DNA of 64,000 bases from Athripsodes cinereus (GCA_947579605.1 OX388314.1:11529982-11593981); one strand, 5' to 3'. Counted from the stretch's first letter, positions 1 to 11,774 are shown. Notes: a model not told the origin generated them from the letters alone. A program made the numbers and translations.

Positions 1-1177
1 GGTACAGGAGGCAACATGTCCCAGTAGTGGTGTGTTATCTTGGAGGGCGGTAGGTGGTTGCCTTGTGAAGTGCACGGGAATAGGAAGTCAGTAACCTGTT
101 ATGTCCGGTCATATGTCCGATACACCGCCAGCCATACCGACCGTCAGCTCAGCTTGCCGGCAGCTAGCGGCAACTATTGCTATACATACACTGTGATGTT
201 GTAAAATGTACTCACAGTCACAATACTATATACAATATATTATTATGTATCTATAACATAAGTTTACCTACTGTGATACTCTATGACAGATAAGAACACA
301 AAGAAATATTAAGTGACAATACACGTACTGCTACTGCAAGCAAACAGTAAAGTGCTCCTCCGTGTATTGATGTGATTTTATAGAAATTTTAGTATCCACC
401 ATACTACCTTCATACGACATACTACTGCTACATATTACTCGTACTAGTATTTAGGTACTTGCATTTCATTTATATTATCTTTTGCAACATATCTACTATT
501 CAGCGGAGGGACTAGATACTTCATATTGGTCAAACTTTCGTTCAGATTTCTTTTCCTAATTTACTATAGGAATTTCAGTCAACACTCGATCTTCCAAATT
601 GTTCACCCTCCCCTGTCACCAATTTTCATTTTGGTATAAGAATTTGAAATATTTTACGAATTTCTCGTTTTTGTATAACAACTTCAGACAATGTCCAGTT
701 TTTATGCTGGGCATGCGATTCTTTTTTGCGTATACTGAAAGCACGCCACTGCTTGTACTAACAAAGAATACGACTCACGATTTGATTGGAAATTCATTGG
801 ATTTTTATGTTTGGCCATCGATTTCATTTTATTTAAGTACTTTGTAAAAAGCAACACACAAATAACTATTGTGGAATAACTGTATCTCATAAGTATAATA
901 ATTTAGTTGGGCGACTGCATTGATGATTTTTCTTGTATCTTGATGATATCCAAGTAATAAACCAATAAAAAAGTTATTTCATAAACTAATAAATAGATTA
1001 TCGGCTATTTTTAAATTATTTTTTTTGTGGTCGAGCCATTTTGGGTGAGGTATTATGCTTTGCAATTTTTTCCTAACTATACTGATCAGGAGACATCACA
1101 CAAATGTATTTTTTCTAAAGTTGATATTTTCAACCGACGGTACTTGGTGGAAATTCATGTTGAATTAATTAAAATAA
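1..1177. other. Intergenic or intronic DNA, no gene recognised
   Basis: The first 180 bases are clearly richer in G+C than what follows and could be the edge of an exon or promoter that continues outside the window, but no convincing reading frame or splice signal pair is visible. The remainder is AT-rich with only short chance frames. Nothing in it resembles a known protein family. Confidence 0.4.
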
Positions 1178-1370
1178 AACACTTATTTGTAGTATATCCA
1201 CGGTGACTTTTTATTGGACGCGAGCCGGCTTTCAAGAGCTTCCGCTCTCATCATCAGGCTGGCGAAAAGAGATCAAAACTTTTCGCCAGCCTGATGATGA
1301 GAGCGGAAGCTCTTGAAAGCCGGCTCGCGTCCAATAAAAAGTCACCGTGGATATACTACAAATAAGTGTT
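1178..1370. repeat. Near-perfect 92-bp inverted repeat (hairpin)
   Basis: Arms 1178-1269 and 1279-1370 are essentially perfect reverse complements around a 9-base spacer. The right arm contains CTGATGA (1291-1297), a short self-complementary stretch (1299-1314), then GAAA (1315-1318) and GTC (1329-1331). This is the order of the hammerhead ribozyme core boxes, although the expected pair next to the cleavage triplet is not formed. Penelope-like elements are known to carry hammerhead motifs in their terminal repeats and to occur as inverted pairs, so two head-to-head ends of such an element are the favoured reading. No coding sequence is attached. Confidence 0.7.
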
Positions 1371-2424
1371 GTATTTTTTCTAGTTTTCTGTCCACCCTAA
1401 ATATCATGTAGCTAAAAAAAATCATGGTACGTTTTTTCCTCTGAATAATCATAACTTACTTTTATTCAATAACATCAGAATTGGGGGCTAAAAAGGCTAC
1501 ATTATATGAATCATAATAGGAATTGTAAAACGATTTAACGGCAACATTTCACCAAATATGAATCATTTGATGAAATGAATTGCGGGTGAATCGCGTACAA
1601 TCGAGACCATTTTACGACAATTAGAGGAATTGCTACGGATCTGCTAGCAATTCGGGAAGATGAATTCCGTAGATAAAATGCTCAATGTGGCCATTTTAGG
1701 CCCCCTGAACTGTCTTCAAATAATTGATACGGTTAATTGAATAAATTCTCAACTTTAAAAACTTTCCATGTACGTCATTGCTATGTAGATACCAAATGCG
1801 AATATTGGTTAGTATTTGATTACATATAAAGCAATTGCATAAAAAACACATTGCACATGCGTATGCGCGAGTATAAATAAAGTATATAATTTCACAATAA
1901 GATTGGTATAATAAAGTATCGGATATACCTTTGTTATTATTTTCATACAATCACATTGTTCATAAGTGGAAAATTTCTATCGATAATAATCTAATCTAAC
2001 AATAGAGGATATAGATACCTACCTTGTATGTATTTCTATAGGGAAAATACATTGCCTATGTCGGAGTACACATACTGTGAATAATGTGTATATGATATAC
2101 TTAATCGTATTCATATGCTAGAATGATTGCAGTAGTTCATTGCTATTCCTCTATGTACTATCGATTCTGGAAAACTATTATTATACTTAGCAAGTATAAT
2201 ACATAATTAGAGTTTCAAGGAAGTTACCATGGAAAATTACTTGAGTGTGAGGGGATTGGCGCATTGTGCATCACATGTTATGTAATGTAATGGGAGTTCT
2301 GTAAACTTTATTACCAAACACACTCTACAAAGTAAGAAAAAACTTATCAGTACTATTGATAGAAAATTGAAATGACTTTTAACGATGAAGTTTGCAAAAT
2401 CATTTGATATTAATTTATTACAAT

Positions 2425-2465
2425 AACACGACTGAATCAAACGTTAACGATGATTCAGTCGTGTT
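2425..2465. repeat. Small perfect hairpin, 15-bp arms
   Basis: Positions 2425-2439 and 2451-2465 are exact reverse complements around 11 bases. GTTAACGA occurs in the loop and is repeated twice just downstream. The role is unknown; it is too short to assign to an element family. Confidence 0.6.
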
Positions 2466-2599
2466 AACGAACTGTTAACGATACAGAGAAAAGTTATTAT
2501 GGTGTGTAAGCAATTGCAAAGTAGCTATATTGATTTTTATGACTTGATAATATAGGTGTTGCGATCAGTTGATTAACATTTTTACTACTCTCTTATATA

Positions 2600-2880
2600 T
2601 TACTATACTCTCTTATATATCTTATATACTACGCAGCTGTTCCTGTCCACTGTTGAGTACTTCTCTTCTCTCTCTCTTCCCAAAAGGAATATATTGAAAA
2701 GAGAAGTGGTATAAAATATTCCCACGGCGGCGGTTTTGGCCGGGCGGCCCTTCAGGCCTCCCCAATGGCTCGCCCTTGAGGACAAATTTGGTTTGAATGT
2801 GCATCCGAATGCAAATCCAAGTAGAAGTTAACTTCTCTTGAGATATCCGGGTGTGAGGGGGGCTCTCTTCAATGTTCATT
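2600..2880 (-). repeat. Dispersed repeat, unassigned family, copy 1
   Basis: Read on the minus strand, this stretch matches the plus-strand sequence near 63860-63985 over roughly 100 bases. Both contain the palindrome GGCCTGAAGGGCC and then a similar run ending in a GGAAGA-type purine stretch. A second shared landmark, a GGATAT followed by AGGAGT-like motif, recurs near 53735 and 55000. It is GC-rich relative to its surroundings. Overlapping minus-strand frames of 60 and 85 codons exist but neither resembles a known protein. It is probably the 3' end of a transposable element of unknown class. Confidence 0.5.
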
Positions 2881-4016
2881 GCTGAGCATAAGCCTCCGCC
2901 ATATGTCTCAAGTTATATCTGTCCTTCTTCTGTAATCAGTCACCAGATCCTTTTGCCTTAGCAATCTTGACCTATTTGGATAGAATTAATTATATTGTTT
3001 TAGTTATAAACTTGATGTTTATATATAACTAGATGTTGGAATTTGATTGAAATGAGTAGATAAATAAATGAAAAAAAAATTTTTTCGACGTGTCTTTTAT
3101 CCAGGTTATATTTTTTTTTTTGTTTATACTTTTTTTATTTGTACTTTTTTTCACGGTTATATAATAAGTTAGTAGTTTCAAGTCCGTATTGTTCTATTTA
3201 AGGGAATTATATTCCATATAAATCATAATAGGTATTCTTACTCGAATAAAAGTTCTTCTGTTCTATTTCTCTCCGTATTTTGTTCATAGATATAACAATT
3301 AGTTACAATAATAAACTTATTAATTTGGAAGAAATTCAGCATGACGATAATACTGCTGCACTCAAGCGAGATGGAACGTAAGTCATATAGAGAGAAACAA
3401 AAGGAAAATTTAGCATTATATTATTATTTTACATTCCAACTTGGTACGAAATTATATGAAACGTTTAAGGGACGAGTAAGGAGACAAGTTACCTAATAAA
3501 ATTGTATTCATTGTTTCTACTGCTGGTGGTTATATTAAAGGCTACGTATATCATCCAGTCAGAATGAAAAGCTTTTCTAGTTACTTGGATTAGTTGGAAG
3601 ATATCGCGTCCCTGCGATAAACTCGCCCATTGTGCAAAATTATTCGTTTACACCATGAAGTAATCTTATCATTTCTACCCAAATATTTTGTACAATAAAG
3701 TTTATTACTTTACTACTATTGTCTTTTAGTTTTTCCTTACATAACTAATTATTTTTTGGAAGATGCACACTACATACACTACTAGCAGATTACTTAATAT
3801 AACAAACATCCCAAAATATCTTAGGCACAAATAGTAATAAGAAAATAAAATAAAATTTGTTTCTATATACCTACCTAATTATTTTAGTGTATATGTATGT
3901 AGTATGTTGTTTTGTGCTTTTCTTTTTTTATGATATTGCACTAGTTAATGCTATGAATTAGTTCTAGCAGAAATAAAACCTTTCATGTCGTGTTTAGTAA
4001 AAATATATCTAGCTAC
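2881..4016. other. AT-rich stretch, no gene
   Basis: Apart from the LINE 3' end at 3585-3720 only AT-rich sequence with A and T runs is seen. No frame, RNA gene or repeat was recognised. Confidence 0.4.
3585..3720 (+). mobile_element. LINE-type 3' end with ATCGC/GCGAT stem-loop
   Basis: The sequence runs from TTGGAAGATATCGC through GCGATAAACTCGCC to an AATAAA-like tail. The same order, a small stem-loop followed by ATAAACTCGCC and then TGTACA/TGTA, is found at 46388-46525 (+) and 61378-61745 (-), and a looser version at 42150-42240. This is typical of the short, 5'-truncated 3' ends of arthropod non-LTR retrotransposons, where the hairpin is thought to be recognised by the reverse transcriptase. 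No coding part remains. Confidence 0.55.
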
Positions 4017-4375
4017 TTTCTTCATTGTTTCAAATGTTAATGACCATTATTCCTACCAATTGAAACGTTAAAATAGATTTAAAATAAAACACTGTATTAC
4101 TTTGACTATGAGTAATATTTGACTCAGAGGCCTTTCGGGTCATCATCAGTGAGTTTTTATTAGAAATTAAATACAAAGAAGAAAAATTACATCATTATTA
4201 TGCAATTTTTCTTCCTTGTATTTAATTTCTGATAAAAACTCACTGATAATGACCCGAAAGGCCTCTGAGTCAAATATTATTCATAGTCAAAGTAATACAG
4301 TGTTTTATTTTATATCTATTTTAACTTTTCAATTGGTAGGAATAATAGTCATTAACATTTGTAGCAATGAAGAAA
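4017..4375. repeat. Long inverted repeat, about 165-bp arms
   Basis: The left arm (about 4017-4187) and right arm (about 4203-4375) are reverse complements with a few mismatches. Each carries CACTGAT(G/A)ATGACCCGAAAGG, a hammerhead-like box order with CTGATGA and GAAA flanking a short stem. The element resembles the pair at 1178-1370 in design but not in sequence. Two inverted terminal repeats of a Penelope-like element are the favoured reading; a MITE is possible. Confidence 0.65.
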
Positions 4376-5080
4376 TGTACAGCGAGATCCGTTTTAATTC
4401 CAATAAATAGGTAGGTAATAAATCATGTAATATTTGTTCATGTACAATAAATATTTTTTTGCTTATCTTCAGTTAAAAGGTACAATAAGGTTCTTTCAGG
4501 AGTTTAAATTTAGCAGAAGGTAGCAAGTATAGGAATTTAAAGTACCATTAAGTTCTTATATGGGGCGTACCTGCTTTATTGGCGTCCTGGGAAATGGTAA
4601 AGTTTGCAGTGTATATATATCTTATATACGGTAGGAGGAATATTTGAATTAAATGATAATGAAACTCTGTGCTCCTTGCAGATTCTAATATACATACGAT
4701 TACACGACTTTCAATAGACAATTGGATTGGAAACTAAACAATACAAGCAACATTTTAAAAATATTAAACAAAGAGTTGAACTAAATAAATACGAACATCC
4801 TCGTGTGATCAACGATCACAGGTAAATGAAAAACGTTTACAAATAAACCTTTTTCTGTAAATTTTCGAAAGTTCCATATGGTCATATTTTCTTAAATTTT
4901 CACGAATAAAACATTCAACATTTTCAGTTCAACGATATGATGTGCCACCGCACGATGAGGACAACCTACAGTTTATTACATGCAGTAATTCCGATGACTG
5001 TTCCTTTGTAAGAGTTGCAGTGATGACTGGATGTATTGCATTAAAAATAAACTATCAATCAGGTAAACACAATTATTTTT
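4376..5080. other. AT-rich stretch, nothing recognised
   Basis: No reading frame of note, repeat or RNA gene is seen. Confidence 0.4.
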
Positions 5081-5253
5081 CAGGGTTACTTTTAACATAG
5101 TCTTAATACGATCTTAATATTTTTTTGATCTTAATCATATGACGCGCGAAGTGGAAGCTCGCGGAAACGGTAACGCGAATTTTTTACTACATATAGTTAC
5201 TACAGACGTCGTATGATTAAGATTGTATTTAGATTGTGTCAAGAGTAGCCCTG
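5081..5253. mobile_element. MITE, CAGGGTTACT family, copy 1
   Basis: The ends are inverted: CAGGGTTACTTTTAACATAG on the left against a right end reading AGTAGCCCTG. Inside each end lies a pair of CTTAAT/ATTAAG arms. Related copies sit at 9317-9427 and 24340-24514. The interior is non-coding. The element is a short non-autonomous DNA transposon; its superfamily cannot be set because the target duplication is unclear. Confidence 0.6.
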
Positions 5254-8087
5254 CTGATGGGGTCATGTATGTAACGTCCAATGATAATTTATCGAAAATG
5301 AGCGAAGAAGATAATTGATAAATCTTCCTAGTAGACATTCAAGAACGCCGTAAAAAGTATAAGTACATGTTATCATAACCGAGACAAAAACTCTTCAGAA
5401 TAGAGAACGTTAGTTTCCGCTTTGTAATTCTAAGATATAAATGTAAATTGTGAAATATCAAGAAGTATAATTCAATTCGGAATTTATATTTATTAATCCT
5501 GATAAGGTACCTATTTACTTCATACCGAAAAAAGATTGAAAACAAATATAGATACATCTACTTATTCCTGGACTATTTTAATATTACCATTCATTTGAAC
5601 TATTATAAAGCATGTAGGTATCTATGAATTTGTCTATTTTGCATAATCACGTCTGTTATATTTGAAATATTGTACTCTCTTGACCTCCCGCTGTCTAAGT
5701 GCATTATTATAAAAACAAGACAGCATCAGACGAATATAGTGTACCTACTTACTATTTAAGAGGTCATAATATATGATTGCAAAACTAACGAATATCTTGA
5801 ACTGGTCATAGAGTATTTGATAATATTATGTTATGTTTGAAAATGCCGCATGCCATGTTTTTGTATTATTGTTGCCCTCTCTGTAGAATACTCGTATATG
5901 GATGATGTATTGTGACAATTTATCACGCCACAAGCTTTTCACTGTAGCCTTGAAAGGGTAGAAGAATCGTAAAACAGCACAAAGTAAAAATCATCTGTCA
6001 TCATCACGTCAAACTTAAACCTAGAAGAATCGATATTTCGAGAAACTCAATACTTATACTATGGGTTTCGAGTTAACAAATTACGAAGTATTGCGAAGAA
6101 TTGTTTAGGTGTTCAAATATTTTTGCATGAATATTTTTGGTTGATTATAGTTAATTTTGCTTATTTTACTGACTATTTCTCTTGACCCCAGATGCAATTT
6201 AATATATTTTTGAACGAGAGGTAAGACACACAATAATGTATTGATTGATTCTGTTATTTTATAACTTTTCAAATATTTTGTGAGTTACACTGTGGAACTC
6301 TATATTTATTATTAACTTATGAAAAATAAAAGAAACATTGTTTTTTTTTTCACTCAAATAACTGTATTTATGTAGTTATAACTTTTCGGAACTACCTACT
6401 TGTTCCATCATCATATTATTGTATACTGAATACAAAACATAGATTACCTCAGTTACGGTTGGTGTGGTGGCTTGACTCATTGTTACACAAAAACATTTAT
6501 ATTTATGTATCTAATTGTGACTTGCAGATTCCACATGAGCTCTGTGCTGGCAATTCTCGAATTGCAATTTCATCTATTTTACAGTTGTGTACCTACACAC
6601 AATTCCAGCGCAGCATGTTCATGGAATTACAGTGATTAAAGTTACAGTACCTACCTACCTTATCAAATGCATAATATGTGTGAAATTCGAGAAGGTATTT
6701 TTTATTACCTGATAAAACTTTATTTAATATTTAGGATTCTAAGTTTGCATTGGAATTAGTAATAGCATTCAAGCTTGAGCGTCTTTAACTTGTAACTGAA
6801 TTTTTTTTTATTTACTCACTCAAAATTAATACAAATTTTTATTTAACTCCTCAACTTAACTTTCTACAGGTTTCTGCATGAGAGTAACGATCTGGTGAAA
6901 TGTGTTGATTTAAAATAAATAATGATGGAGGTTTTAATCTTAAAATAAACGGGAATGAACTGGGAAAAAGTAAAAATATTTATGATACAAAAGATAAGAT
7001 TTTTCTAGCAGATTTACTAAACTATACATCACGAGATATCTCACAAGTAAACTGAAACCAGTAGATCAGTAATAAACATGCAAGCTCTCCTCTCTGTACT
7101 GATAAAAAATTAAGACATACAGAATGAGTGTCAAATTCAAGAGGTAAAATGTCACTCAAAAAATGGGAAACCAATTCTTTACCGGGTGCTCCACACGCTT
7201 ATTCTGGCAGGTACATAATATTATTTAAAAAAGACTAATGATAATTGGTCAAAAAGATTACATTCCGTTTTATGTCCCGGAATTTTGACTACCTAAAATG
7301 TACCATTCTATTCAATTGCCGTAGAAAATGTAAGACAATTGGTGTAAAATTTGTGTGAATAAAAAATACTTATTCCACAGTTTCTTTTCTCCTTAGACAT
7401 ATCCATGACAAAGATCTGATTTTGAAAACTCCTGCGTAGCGGGGTTGGACAGTTGATCTTATAGGGTGCCCCTAGGGCCCATCCGTTAAAAAGTTATTTG
7501 CTTAAAATTTGTGAATAAATACAAACTCAACTGCTTCCGAGATAGGTATCCGTGTGTGAGGCGTATTATTCTTCTACATGTTTCTTTAAAAATATTAAAG
7601 TGCGAAGAATTAGTAAATACATTTATTCACTGTGTCGGTGTTTAGGTAATAGAATTCCATAGCGAAATAAATAAACAAATTGTAGAATAAAACATTTGCT
7701 TTATTTATTTCGTTCAGTTTAGACATTCTTGGTTTTGGTATTCTTTTGGTGGTTTGGATGCTCGAAAGTTGATTGAATTAAAATAAATAATATATTTTTA
7801 TTCATACCTACCTAATTTGTAGCCACAAAATGAAACATTCTGTTTTATTATTATTATTGCACTGAGACCATAACAGCTTTTGGCCAAGGTGATCTCAGCA
7901 GGAAAAATGATAAAAAATAACAGAAAAAAAGATATCATCAAAAAGAGACATGACCAAAGGAGAATCTCTATCCTGGCGATAAAGTCATTGTATGTTATGT
8001 TGAAAATATCGACATGAACATTCAAATTATTAAACAATTTTATAGCCTTTCCGAGAGGAGGGTTTGGTATTATGTTTGTTCTGCTAC
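5254..8087. other. AT-rich stretch without a gene
   Basis: Only short chance frames are present. A 33-base fragment at 7168-7200 is the reverse complement of the start of the TAG-tailed retroelement at 21073, and 7640-7700 holds a weak AATAAATAAAC inverted pair. Nothing else was recognised. Confidence 0.4.
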
Positions 8088-9048
8088 CATGGGGGTAGTG
8101 ATGTGAGAAGAGAAAATTCTCCAAAGAAATTTCTCGAGAACGAGAAATTTTTCCGAGAATTTCTCCTCTGATGGAAGAGGAATTTCTCTCCATAATTTTT
8201 CTTAGTGGTATTATGACCTTTCGCCCAGTAAATTTCGCAGCCAACCTGATTGATCCAAAAATTTGTGGGGCTGATTAAGGCCAAATCAGAGGTTATTAAC
8301 ACTTTTTTTCCATGTACGTACCTGCAATTTTTTTTTTTAACTTTAATATGGGCATGTGGGGTGACAAATATCAAGATTTTTCATCAGTTATTAGCACATT
8401 TTTCTATGTAGGTACCTAACATTTTTTTTGTTTCCATAATTAATTGTAGCCGTATTGGTGATAAATTGTCTCAACATTTGTACATTTTTATTGATTGATT
8501 GAATAAAGTAGGTATTTATTATTATCATACTGTTAAATAAAAAATAAAAAAAATTCTCTATTTCTTGAGAATTCCACAACAGTGGACGAGATATTTATCA
8601 AAAACTATTTCTTGTCTCTATCATCACTTCATTTTCATGAATTTTACTTTACAAACACATACACTTCGCAGCCAACTTGATTGATCCAAAAATTTGAAGG
8701 GCTGATTAAGGCCTAAATCAGAGGTTATTAACACTTTTTTCCATGTACGTACCTACCTGCAATTTTTTTTTAACTTATATATGGGCATGTGGGGTGTCAA
8801 ATATCAAGAATTTTCATCAGTTATTAGCACTTTTTTCTATGTAGGTACTTAACATTTTTTGTTTCCATAATTAATTGTAGCCATATTGGTGATAAATTGT
8901 CTCAACATTTGTACATTGTTATTGATTGATTGAATAAAAAATAAAAAAAATCTCGGAAAATTCTCTACTTCGAGAAATTTACCGAGAATTTTCTCGGTAA
9001 ATTTCTCGAAAAAATATTTCTTGAGAATTCCACAACACTACATGGGGG
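8088..9048. mobile_element. Composite non-autonomous hAT-like element with 8-bp TSD
   Basis: The element spans 8096-9040 and is flanked by the exact 8-bp direct repeat CATGGGGG (8088-8095 and 9041-9048), the duplication length typical of hAT transposons. Its ends read TAGTGATGTG on the left and, on the opposite strand, TAGTGTTGTG on the right. The sub-terminal parts are packed with GAGAAATTTCTCG-like motifs, like transposase-binding arrays. Two versions of a 330-370-bp block (about 8231-8581 and 8666-9036) lie in tandem, each ending in GAATTCCACAAC, so the element contains two right-end-like sequences. No transposase is encoded; frames of 148 and 96 codons crossing it are not protein-like. 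Confidence 0.75.
8584..8665. repeat. Dispersed 75-80-bp repeat shared with 25955-26040
   Basis: The spacer between the two hAT blocks is the reverse complement of 25955-26040 with few differences, including the core ATAGAGACAAGAAATAG. It is therefore a repeat of its own, or an internal part of a longer hAT family seen here in fragments. Confidence 0.6.
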
Positions 9049-9316
9049 TAAAAAAGTACCTAAATGAGAGAACGATTCTGGGACATTTAGTCATATCATA
9101 TTATTCGAGTATTAGTGCATTATTTGATAGAGTACATGTTACATTGTACATACTCGTAAGTAGATAATGCACTGCGCTGATTTTTAATGTAAAAGTGCAC
9201 GAGTACATGATATGTTTATTATATTAGTAAAAAGGTTAATCCTCGCAAAAATATTTTATATTTTAGTAAATTTACTTACATGTGTGTATTTTTGTTTGTA
9301 TATCCGCTGTAGGTGA

Positions 9317-9427
9317 GATCAGCAGGGTTACTTGACAAAATCTAAGTACGATTTCATTAATCTTGTCTTGATCTTTAGAGAAGATTAAGATCATATTTAG
9401 ATTGTGTCAAAAGTAACCGTGCTGACC
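9317..9427. mobile_element. MITE, CAGGGTTACT family, copy 2
   Basis: The inverted ends GATCAGCAGGGTTAC and GTAACCGTGCTGACC enclose about 80 bases with the family's TTAGATTGTGTCAA motif. This is the shortest copy, so the centre is probably deleted compared with 5081-5253. Confidence 0.6.
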
Positions 9428-10429
9428 AAAAAAAATCAATGCTTTCCATAAAATCTGACGCCCTCTTAGCGTATCCATGAATAATAAAATGTTTATAATA
9501 TGTTATTTTGATTCCAAAAATATTATCGATGTGAAAACATTCTTAAAATTTGATGACATTTTTATCCGTAAAGCGTCCTAAACGCTCGTTAATTTTATTT
9601 TAAAACTCTCCGTGCGAAGTCAAATGCAAATTTAATACATTTTTGACGATTTTATAATTTCCGAGATCTTTTCAGTATTATTATTATTTTCTCTCGATCT
9701 TTTGGTGGTCTTGGTAGTGCTAGTGGTAAAAAGAAGTGGAAAACATCATTATAAAGAGTATTTTTTACACTACCGCCGGATGTCCGAGGGAAGCTGTCTT
9801 TGAAATAGCTAGTGCTTATAACATTAGAGCAATGCATGAGGAATGACATGCGACATAATAATACTGTAATAGCATTCGCTGCGGTGAAGCCACTAACACG
9901 ACCTAACCACAAATAGGAGTATCCACCAGGTCTTGCAGTCACTCACCCTGTTATCTTTACAAACATACTACTTCCCACACGTCGTACTCCACGTACGATA
10001 CAACCAATAATAATATTAATATAATATGCATTTTATAGTGCACGCACATCTTGAATTTTCAATTTAACCAAAATCATCTCATATTAAGGAAACGACATAT
10101 TGTGTCATCTAATTAAAAAAATATGATTAAATAATGAATTTTTGACTATGTGTTCAAAATTATCACTTATTATATTTAATAGATCTGCGACCGGTTTAGT
10201 ATCATTGACGAGCAGATTTAAAACTAACGACATCGAAAATAAAAAAAATATTCTACAGGTTTCTACGGTATTTTAGCTGTAAGACTCAATTACAAGAGTA
10301 AAGTCATTTGAATGGTGTCACAAGCTTCTATGATATTCTAGTGACACGAGTCAAGTACACGGAAATATTTTTTATAACCTTGTTACAAGTTTCTACGATA
10401 CTATAATAACTATTCGACTTATGTGCATA
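9428..10429. other. AT-rich stretch with one hairpin motif
   Basis: A minus-strand frame at 9652-9942 has no recognisable similarity. At 10187-10215 there is a GACCGGTTT motif followed by a short TAGTATCATTGACGAG stretch, a degenerate form of the GAAACCGGTC hairpin listed at 56041. Nothing else was seen. Confidence 0.35.
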
Positions 10430-10688
10430 CACTGAGAAAAATACTCAAAACGAATCATTGGTACAGTACTATCAGATTAGGACCAGAGATCGTACAAACG
10501 ATTCATTGGTATAAATCTATAATATTAACTCTTCGCAAACAAATCATTGGTAAATTTACCAACAACTTGTTTGCGAAGAGTTAATATTATAGATTCGCAC
10601 TAATGAATCGTTTGTACTATCTCAGGTCCTAATCTGATAGTACGTACCAATGATTCGTTGTGATATTTCGTTAGTATTTTTCTCAGTG
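10430..10688. mobile_element. Full-length MITE with TA target site
   Basis: CACTGAGAAAAATAC and GTATTTTTCTCAGTG form the ends, each flanked by TA (10428-10429 and 10689-10690), as expected for Tc1/mariner-type elements. Nearly the whole 259 bp folds back: the arms are about 125 bases with scattered mismatches around a centre near 10557. It has no coding capacity. Confidence 0.75.
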
Positions 10689-10999
10689 TACGCTGCACAT
10701 AAAAACACATTCTCAAAAAATATATGGTACCTATTTTGGATTATAATTTACTGGATTATTCCAGAAATGAGTACATTAGAATGAATGTAATTAATAACAA
10801 TCAATGTGCGCATAAATATCAATTATATTTGTCGACTTCCAATCACATTACATTGAATTATTAGAGTAGATAATTTAGTATATATAAATGTAGCTTTTAT
10901 TAAATATTCATAAATTATAAACATCTATACGCCACTCATTTTATTCTCAAACACCCTTATAACTAACAACACTCCTATGAAAAAAATCATAATACATGT

Positions 11000-11299
11000 T
11001 GTAGTGTATGAACTTTGTACACTGCACCTGTACATTGACCTTTAGACTTGTTTACAAGCTAAGCAAAGATAATGACTGAGTAGCAATACGCTACTGCCTA
11101 TATAGGTTAGCCACCTATTGAGAACGACGCTCATTAATTGATAGAACCTTGACTTGCACTGTTAGGCTGCGTGTTTTGACAAATTGTGTTCGACAAATTA
11201 TAATAGGAATTATTTATTGAATATATTGTGTAAATATAAATTCCGTGTCGTTATTCAAAAAGAACCTAATATTGTTATACTTGATCCAGTATACAATAC
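11000..11299 (+). repeat. 5' LTR (300 bp)
   Basis: It begins TGTAGTGTATG and ends ACAATAC, and repeats at 14003-14302 without a difference that I can see. A TATA-like CTATATAGG lies at 11098-11106 and probably sets the transcript start. No canonical AATAAA is present. Confidence 0.9.
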
Positions 11300-11300
11300 G

Positions 11301-11316
11301 TGGCGCAGTTCGGTAG
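11301..11316 (+). promoter_or_regulatory. Primer binding site, tRNA-Ser type
   Basis: TGGCGCAGTTCGGTAG follows the LTR after one base. TGGCGCAGT is the established tRNA-Ser primer site of several insect gypsy-group elements such as 17.6 and 297. One extra T within the match is a small deviation. Confidence 0.75.
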
Positions 11317-11430
11317 TTCGTGAATAATATTGTCAACACGCAACAATAGTTTTTTTTCCGCGCCGAAAGTTATTGTCGGCAGTACGCGGAAATAAAGAGT
11401 GAAAGGCAGTCTACAGGAGTAGAAAGGAGG

Positions 11431-11634
11431 CAGGAGTCTCCAAAGCCAGATAAGCCAGCAGTTGCAGGTAGCAGCAAAGAGACAGGAGTCTCAGAAGCCA
11501 GTTGGGCAAAGTTGCAGGTAGCAGCAGGGAGACAGGAAGTCTCAGGAGCCAGTTTGAGGCAAGGTGCAGGCAACATAGGGAGACAGGAGTCACCCAGCAT
11601 CCAGGCGGAGCCAGTTGGTGGATCCAGGAAGCCA
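11431..11634 (+). repeat. Four ~51-bp tandem units in the leader
   Basis: The anchor CAGGAGTCTC or a close variant starts at 11431, 11483, 11533 and 11584, with GCAGCA and GCCAGTT-like blocks between. The region is purine-rich in an otherwise AT-rich element and lies in the untranslated leader, where gypsy RNAs carry packaging and dimerisation signals. Frames on both strands here are products of the repeat. Confidence 0.7.
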
Positions 11635-11774
11635 GGAGAGGAGAGTTCTTGCAAATCAGCCAGGCAGAGTCCATTGCAGTTGCAAGGAAATCCAGAAGAC
11701 CGGGGCGATTGGAGGAGTCTCTCATAAGTTAAGTCTTTTTTATTCTTAGTTGTTTTTGCCTGTGATTTTCCGAA

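Noticed and set aside
1291..1331. An active hammerhead ribozyme
   Set aside because: The core boxes are in order, but the pair next to GTC and the closing pair of stem II do not form as needed; I keep only the resemblance.
7798..8374. Frames of 148 and 96 codons on the minus strand
   Set aside because: They run through the left part of the composite hAT element and its GAGAAATTTCTCG array; composition explains them and no family resemblance is visible.
11370..11732. Several overlapping frames on both strands before the Gag start
   Set aside because: They are products of the 51-bp tandem units, which leave several frames open; the real ORF begins at 11775.
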